DNA of 8,671 bases, taken from positions 1-8,671 of the forward strand of contig DMCG01000027.1 of NCBI GenBank assembly GCA_003445855.1, written 5' to 3'. A program made the translations under genes and the position numbers. Origin of the DNA: Spartobacteria bacterium. GTDB taxonomy: Bacteria > Verrucomicrobiota > Verrucomicrobiia > Chthoniobacterales > UBA10450. The notes below the pieces were generated by a model. That model had not been told where the DNA came from and made no database searches. It saw nothing but the letters and a program-made list of their open reading frames with translations. Shown here in pieces: positions 5,263-8,671 of this stretch (its first letter is position 1; every line of letters begins with the position of its first letter).

Positions 5263-6561
5263 TTAGATCGACAATTGCTCCTGCAGCGCAGTTCCTTCCA
5301 CCGCCGCGGTGTCGGCTGCCAAAAATTTCGCGCCCCAAAACCAAAGAATCCCAGCGATCAACATCGTTACGGAAACCGCCAGAAATGCGACGTTCATGTT
5401 CCAACGATCCCGAATCGCCCCGATGAGCGGTGGCGAAATCATATCGCCCAACAAGTGAACGACAAAGATGTTTAACGCGAAAGCCGTCGCTCGTACCGCC
5501 GGTAGCGTTACGTTGGCAAGCGCGGTGTTGGACGGCCCGGAGTTTAAAAAGAGAAAAAACACCGCGGCGAAGATACAGATCCATGCTCCCGGAAAACGAA
5601 CATAGAGCATCGCAACCGTGGCGGGAAATGCGAGCAGAACACCGACGCCCGAAACGAGAAAATAGGCGCTGGCGAATCGCGTCCGCAACCAATCACCTGT
5701 CCACCCGCCGAGGAGTGTAGCGAACAATCCCGCCACCGCCGTGATCGCGCCGAAAGTGACGTTGATGTTGCCGAGCAAATTGGGGCTGGCAGCGAATTCC
5801 GCACCGCGATCGGAGTAAATGTAATCGGGCACCCACGCCGAAATGCCGCCGATCGCAAAACAGAGCGCGGTCATCGCGGCGCTATTAATTACATACGACG
5901 GTGTGCGAATCAGTGCGAGGTAATCCGCAAGTTTGGGCCGTCGCGTTGCTGTTGTGTCCGATGTCGATCTTGCGCGCGGATCGCGCTTAAAGAAGCAAAG
6001 CAGAGCAAGCAGCAAACCCGGCGGCATCACGAGATAAAATGCCCAGCGCCAGCCGAGCAGGTCGGAGATCTTTCCGCCAAATGCGTAACCAAGCGCGCTG
6101 CCAACCGGCATGGCGAGATAAAAGTAGGCAAGCATCCGGCCCCGACGCTGCAACGGATAAAGATCGGAAATAATCGTCGGCGCAGCCGGACCATAACCGG
6201 CCTCGCCGATACCGACGAATGCGCGGGTGCAAAGCAAAATCGTGAACGAAGCCGCCAGGCCCGACCATCCGGTCGCCAGGCTCCAGATGGCCACGCTGAT
6301 TCCGACCAGCAGCCATCGCGAAACACGGTCGGCCAGCCATCCAAGAATCGGCGCGGCGCACATGTAGCTGATCAGAAAAGCCGGAAACAAAAGACCGGCT
6401 TTGGCGTTTTGATTCGGATCGCCCGCGAGAAAATCGTGTTTTATTTGCGGCAAAACCGCGGCCAGAATGTATCTGTCGATGTAATTAAAAAGATTAATGG
6501 CCAAAAGCAGCCAGAGAGCGGTGTGCGCCATCCCTCGGGCTTTTCCAAAACTCTGTTCCAT
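5263..6561 (-). CDS. Spinster-type major facilitator superfamily (MFS) transporter
   Basis: About 432 residues with twelve predicted membrane helices. Signatures of the Spinster (Spns) branch are clear: NLFNYIDRYILAAVLPQI in helix 1 (Asp29-Arg30), MFS motif A as GWLADRVSR (~74-82), and GIGEAGYGPAAPTIISDLYP in helix 4 (Glu120), followed by RRGRMLAYFYLAMPVGSALGY. Members are proton-coupled or facilitated lipid-type transporters; animal Spns proteins move sphingosine-1-phosphate and lysophospholipids. Here the divergent neighbour is an Aas-like lysophospholipid acyltransferase, so lysophospholipid uptake is an attractive guess. I chose ATG at 6561; GTG 6663, ATG 6606 and ATG 6531 are alternatives. 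Starts at 6606 or 6663 add a polar leader with no family look; the 6663 start would also overlap the divergent gene. The central loop and the stop-codon region each carry a copy of the TGTCGATCT motif. Substrate remains unproven. Confidence 0.88.
   Translation of the reverse strand: MEQSFGKARGMAHTALWLLLAINLFNYIDRYILAAVLPQIKHDFLAGDPNQNAKAGLLFPAFLISYMCAAPILGWLADRVSRWLLVGISVAIWSLATGWSGLAASFTILLCTRAFVGIGEAGYGPAAPTIISDLYPLQRRGRMLAYFYLAMPVGSALGYAFGGKISDLLGWRWAFYLVMPPGLLLALLCFFKRDPRARSTSDTTATRRPKLADYLALIRTPSYVINSAAMTALCFAIGGISAWVPDYIYSDRGAEFAASPNLLGNINVTFGAITAVAGLFATLLGGWTGDWLRTRFASAYFLVSGVGVLLAFPATVAMLYVRFPGAWICIFAAVFFLFLNSGPSNTALANVTLPAVRATAFALNIFVVHLLGDMISPPLIGAIRDRWNMNVAFLAVSVTMLIAGILWFWGAKFLAADTAAVEGTALQEQLSI
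5265..5273 (-). repeat. TGTCGATCT motif, copy 7 (last base A)
   Basis: On the minus strand, TTGTCGATCTAA forms the last codons and the stop of the MFS gene (Leu-Ser-Ile-stop). The final base differs from the core. Confidence 0.7.
5962..5971 (+). repeat. TGTCGATCTT motif, copy 8 (exact; 15-mer GATGTCGATCTTGCG)
   Basis: Exact copy whose extended context GATGTCGATCTTGCG is identical over 15 bases to the copy at 8651. It is antisense to the MFS gene, which reads it as Arg-Ser-Thr in the large central cytoplasmic loop. Confidence 0.9.
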
Positions 6562-6611
6562 CGCCAATTGCCGATTGCAGTTCGCGAGCGGCTGATTGTA
6601 AATCATAAACG
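6562..6611. promoter_or_regulatory. Short divergent intergenic region between the MFS and Aas-like genes
   Basis: About 50 bp separate the chosen start of the MFS gene (minus strand) from the paired ATG codons of the Aas-like gene (plus strand). Promoters for both directions should lie here or within the coding edges. A weak plus-strand candidate is TTGCAG (6575-6580) with TAAATC (6599-6604), spacer 18, but it is poor by sigma-70 standards. No Shine-Dalgarno sequence is visible for the Aas-like gene. A shared regulatory region would allow co-regulation of transporter and enzyme; this is inference. Confidence 0.3.
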
Positions 6612-6614
6612 ATG

Positions 6615-8671
6615 ATGTCTGCCGGCGAACGCGCGCTTCACTTCTTTGGCCGGCCGCTTGCACGCTGCTTCTATCGCGTTCGATCTCTCGGCACTGAATA
6701 TTTGCCGAAGGGGGGATTTCTACTTCTGCCCAATCACATCACCTGGGTCGACGCGATCGTGCTGCAACTCGCTTGTCCGCGGCCGATTCGTTACATCATC
6801 GACCGGGAATTTTATGACAAACCGATTCTGCGGCCGTTCCTGCGTGCCGTGCGCTGCATCCCGATCGAGCCGCGCCATTCGCGTTCCGCCATTCGCGCAG
6901 CCGCGGAACAAATCGCAGCCGGTGAAATCGTATGTCTTTTTCCCGAGGGCCAGCTCGAACGTGCTGGCACATTGTTACGTTTGCGCCGCGGCTACGAATT
7001 GATCGCGCACCACGCACAAGCGCCGGTCGTTCCTGTCTGGCTCGACCGGCTGTGGGGCTCAATTTTTTCATTTCAAGGAGGAAAGTTTTTCACAAAGTGG
7101 CCGATGGAAATTCCATATCGCGTTACGGTCGCGTTTGGCAAACCGCTTGGTGCAGAGGCCGCCGATATTGCGACGGTGCGTGAGGAATTGCTGAAACTGG
7201 GCGAGTTTTGTTACAGTCAGCGGCGCAGTTTGGATCGACATCTTGCCGAAGCGTGCGTGCGCGGTTTGAAGCGAAGACCGTTTTCAACGGCGGTGATTGA
7301 CGGAATCGATCAAAGCAAATTGAGCCGCGCAAAGCTGCTCGGTACTGCTGCGGCCTTGAGCCGATTGCTTCAAAAACAATGCCCCGATCATCGAGTGGCA
7401 ATCGTATTGCCGGCGGGCAAAGGCGCTGTCGTCGCAAATCTCGCCGTCACGCTCGCTGGAAAAGTTCCGGTCGACCTTAACTTCACGATGGGCCGCTCGG
7501 CGAATGAATCGGCGTGCCAGCGCGCCGAACTGCGCACCGCAATCTCGGCTGCGCAATTCATGGAGCGGCTGAAGGATTTTCCCTGGCCCGACCGCATTCT
7601 GAAGTTGGACGAGCTGATGCCGCGGATGAAATCCCAAATCGTTTTCTGGTGGTTGATGTCGATCTTATTTCCCACGCGCTTGTTCATTCGACTGTTGCAA
7701 ATTCCAAAAAAAGGCGGCCACGCTGAAGCCCTGCTGCTTTTCACCAGCGGCAGCTCGGGCGAGCCGAAAGGAGTCGTGCTCAGTCATCGCAACATTGTCG
7801 TTAACGTTTCGCAATTCCGGGAACTTCTCGACCTCAAGAAGGACGACGCCATTCTTGCCGCGCTCCCGTTTTTTCACAGCTTTGGATCGACCGTCACGCT
7901 TTGGTACCCGCTTATCGAGGGCGTGCCCATCGTCACTTATCCAAATCCGCTGGAAGTCGTGAAGAACGCGGCGCTAATCGAACAGCACAAACTGACGTTG
8001 CTGCTGGTCACACCCACTTTTCTGCGCGGTTATCTGCGCAAAGCGAAGCCGCATCAACTTCGCAGTTTGCGCCTCGTCATCACCGGCGCGGAGAAACTTC
8101 CTCTCGATCTTGCCAAAAGTTTTGAGGACCGATTCAAACAAAAAGTCTTTGAAGGTTACGGCCTCACCGAAACCGCGCCGGTTGTGAGCGTGAACTTGCC
8201 GGAGCCAACTCCGACAAAGGCCGGCGAACAAGTACAACCGTCGAGCCGCTTGGGTTCGGTCGGTAAAATGGCGCCGGGAATTGCCGCGGAAATCCGCGAC
8301 CCTGAAACCGACCGCAAACTTTCACTGCACGAGACCGGAATGCTTTGGCTGCGCGGTCCAAATATTTTCGCAGGCTACCTGAAAGATCGGGAACGAACCG
8401 CGGAAGTTTTGCGCAACGGTTGGTTCAAGACCGGCGACATCGGCCGGTTCGATGAAGATGGCTTTCTCTACATCGAAGGACGGCTTTCGCGCTTTTCGAA
8501 AATCGGCGGTGAAATGGTGCCGCACGAGGCGATCGAACAAAAAATTGTCGATCTACTCGATTTGTCCGGAAAAGACGAGCGCACGATTGCAGTTGTTGGC
8601 ATCACCGACGAAGCCAAAGGCGAAGCGCTCCTGTTGCTGAGCGTTGTAGATGTCGATCTTGCGACGTTGCG
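6615..8671 (+). CDS. aas: Aas-type bifunctional lysophospholipid acyltransferase / acyl-ACP synthetase, 3' truncated
   Basis: The frame runs open from ATG (6615; a second in-frame ATG is at 6612) to the right edge, 685 codons without a stop. E. coli Aas has 719 residues, so only the C-terminal end is missing. Residues ~1-215 are a PlsC-type glycerolipid acyltransferase with NHITWVD (His41-x4-Asp46, catalytic) and FPEGQLER (109-116). Residues ~220 onward are an AMP-forming acyl synthetase: LLFTSGSSGEPKG (374-386), HSFG (421-424), YGLTETAP (515-522), TGD (606-608) and GRLSRFSKIGGEMV (622-635). A hydrophobic stretch near 342-361 may bind the membrane. Aas activates a fatty acid on ACP and re-acylates 2-acyl-glycerophosphoethanolamine at the inner membrane. 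In E. coli it is paired with the MFS flippase LplT; here a Spinster-type MFS gene is divergent. The final catalytic Lys lies beyond the window. No SD is visible. Confidence 0.93.
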   Translation, partial: MSAGERALHFFGRPLARCFYRVRSLGTEYLPKGGFLLLPNHITWVDAIVLQLACPRPIRYIIDREFYDKPILRPFLRAVRCIPIEPRHSRSAIRAAAEQIAAGEIVCLFPEGQLERAGTLLRLRRGYELIAHHAQAPVVPVWLDRLWGSIFSFQGGKFFTKWPMEIPYRVTVAFGKPLGAEAADIATVREELLKLGEFCYSQRRSLDRHLAEACVRGLKRRPFSTAVIDGIDQSKLSRAKLLGTAAALSRLLQKQCPDHRVAIVLPAGKGAVVANLAVTLAGKVPVDLNFTMGRSANESACQRAELRTAISAAQFMERLKDFPWPDRILKLDELMPRMKSQIVFWWLMSILFPTRLFIRLLQIPKKGGHAEALLLFTSGSSGEPKGVVLSHRNIVVNVSQFRELLDLKKDDAILAALPFFHSFGSTVTLWYPLIEGVPIVTYPNPLEVVKNAALIEQHKLTLLLVTPTFLRGYLRKAKPHQLRSLRLVITGAEKLPLDLAKSFEDRFKQKVFEGYGLTETAPVVSVNLPEPTPTKAGEQVQPSSRLGSVGKMAPGIAAEIRDPETDRKLSLHETGMLWLRGPNIFAGYLKDRERTAEVLRNGWFKTGDIGRFDEDGFLYIEGRLSRFSKIGGEMVPHEAIEQKIVDLLDLSGKDERTIAVVGITDEAKGEALLLLSVVDVDLATL
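7657..7666 (+). repeat. TGTCGATCTT motif, copy 9 (exact; 12-mer GATGTCGATCTT)
   Basis: Exact copy in the Aas-like gene, read as Met-Ser-Ile-Leu (348-351) in a hydrophobic segment upstream of the AMP-binding P-loop. Confidence 0.9.
8546..8554 (+). repeat. TGTCGATCT motif, copy 10 (last base A)
   Basis: ATTGTCGATCTA in the Aas-like gene, read as Ile-Val-Asp-Leu (644-647). It has nine of the ten core bases and lies about 105 bp before copy 11, in the same orientation. Confidence 0.7.
8651..8660 (+). repeat. TGTCGATCTT motif, copy 11 (exact; 15-mer GATGTCGATCTTGCG)
   Basis: Exact copy near the right edge in the Aas-like gene, read as Asp-Val-Asp-Leu-Ala. It shares a 15-base identical context with the copy at 5962. 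Confidence 0.9.

Noticed and set aside
5144..5692. 182-codon minus-strand frame overlapping the end of the MFS gene
   Set aside because: Its translation is Arg/Cys-rich without family character and it is out of frame with the clear transporter; it is a shadow frame.
6562..6663. N-terminal extension of the MFS protein from GTG 6663 or ATG 6606
   Set aside because: The extra residues have no family character; the GTG 6663 start would also overlap the divergent Aas-like gene, and ATG 6561 gives a normal short N-terminus before helix 1.
6646..7002. 118-codon plus-strand frame inside the start of the Aas-like gene
   Set aside because: It is in a different frame from the long PlsC/adenylation frame that carries all catalytic motifs and runs to the window edge.
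114..8660. TGTCGATCTT as a strand-biased segregation signal (KOPS-like) or Chi-like site
   Set aside because: Copies are split 7 to 4 between strands with no clear polarity; 8.7 kb is too short to exclude it fully, but the pattern fits an uptake-type motif better.

Overview
The window is a moderately GC-rich stretch of bacterial chromosome, densely packed with genes on both strands. It carries no rRNA, tRNA, CRISPR array, insertion sequence or phage gene. The gene set (an RsmA methyltransferase, a GTPase-type DUF697 protein, an L,D-transpeptidase-like protein, a TMTC-like membrane glycosyltransferase with TPRs, and an Aas-type enzyme), the near absence of Shine-Dalgarno sequences and the small AP2-like protein suggest a Gram-negative soil or environmental bacterium, for example Verrucomicrobiota or Acidobacteriota. 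That assignment is an inference without a phylogenetic marker search.

Layout: (1) 2-640 (+), the C-terminal part of a GTPase/DUF697 membrane protein cut by the left edge. (2) 641-778, a short AT-rich regulatory gap with a perfect 9-9-9 inverted repeat. (3) 779-2119 (+), RsmA/KsgA fused in frame to a complete Nudix hydrolase. (4) 2133-2435 and 2441-3253 (-), a tightly spaced pair in which an exported YkuD-type L,D-transpeptidase-like protein is followed after 5 bp by a small basic AP2-like protein. (5) 3302-5113 (+), a polytopic TMTC/PMT-like protein with C-terminal TPRs, divergent from the L,D-transpeptidase gene. (6) 5114-5262, a convergent gap with hairpins. (7) 5263-6561 (-), a Spinster-type MFS transporter. 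(8) 6615 to the right edge (+), a large two-domain PlsC-acyltransferase/acyl-ACP synthetase of the Aas type, divergent from the transporter and cut by the window end.

Functionally, the last two genes look like a lysophospholipid salvage module (import by the transporter, re-acylation by the Aas-like enzyme), with a Spinster protein in the place that LplT holds in E. coli. The middle block is cell-envelope related. RsmA-Nudix joins ribosome maturation to a nucleotide or diphosphate hydrolase.

The most striking signal is not a gene. The 10-mer TGTCGATCTT (extended form GATGTCGATCTT) occurs eight times exactly and three more times with only the last base changed. The copies lie on both strands, in several reading frames, in six of the seven genes (the MFS and Aas genes carry more than one) and in one intergenic gap. 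A random 10-mer would be expected about 0.02 times in this length on both strands. The roughly one-per-0.8-kb density, lack of strand bias and frame-independence resemble the DNA uptake sequences of Neisseria and Pasteurellaceae. This makes it a candidate, apparently undescribed, genome-wide recognition motif.
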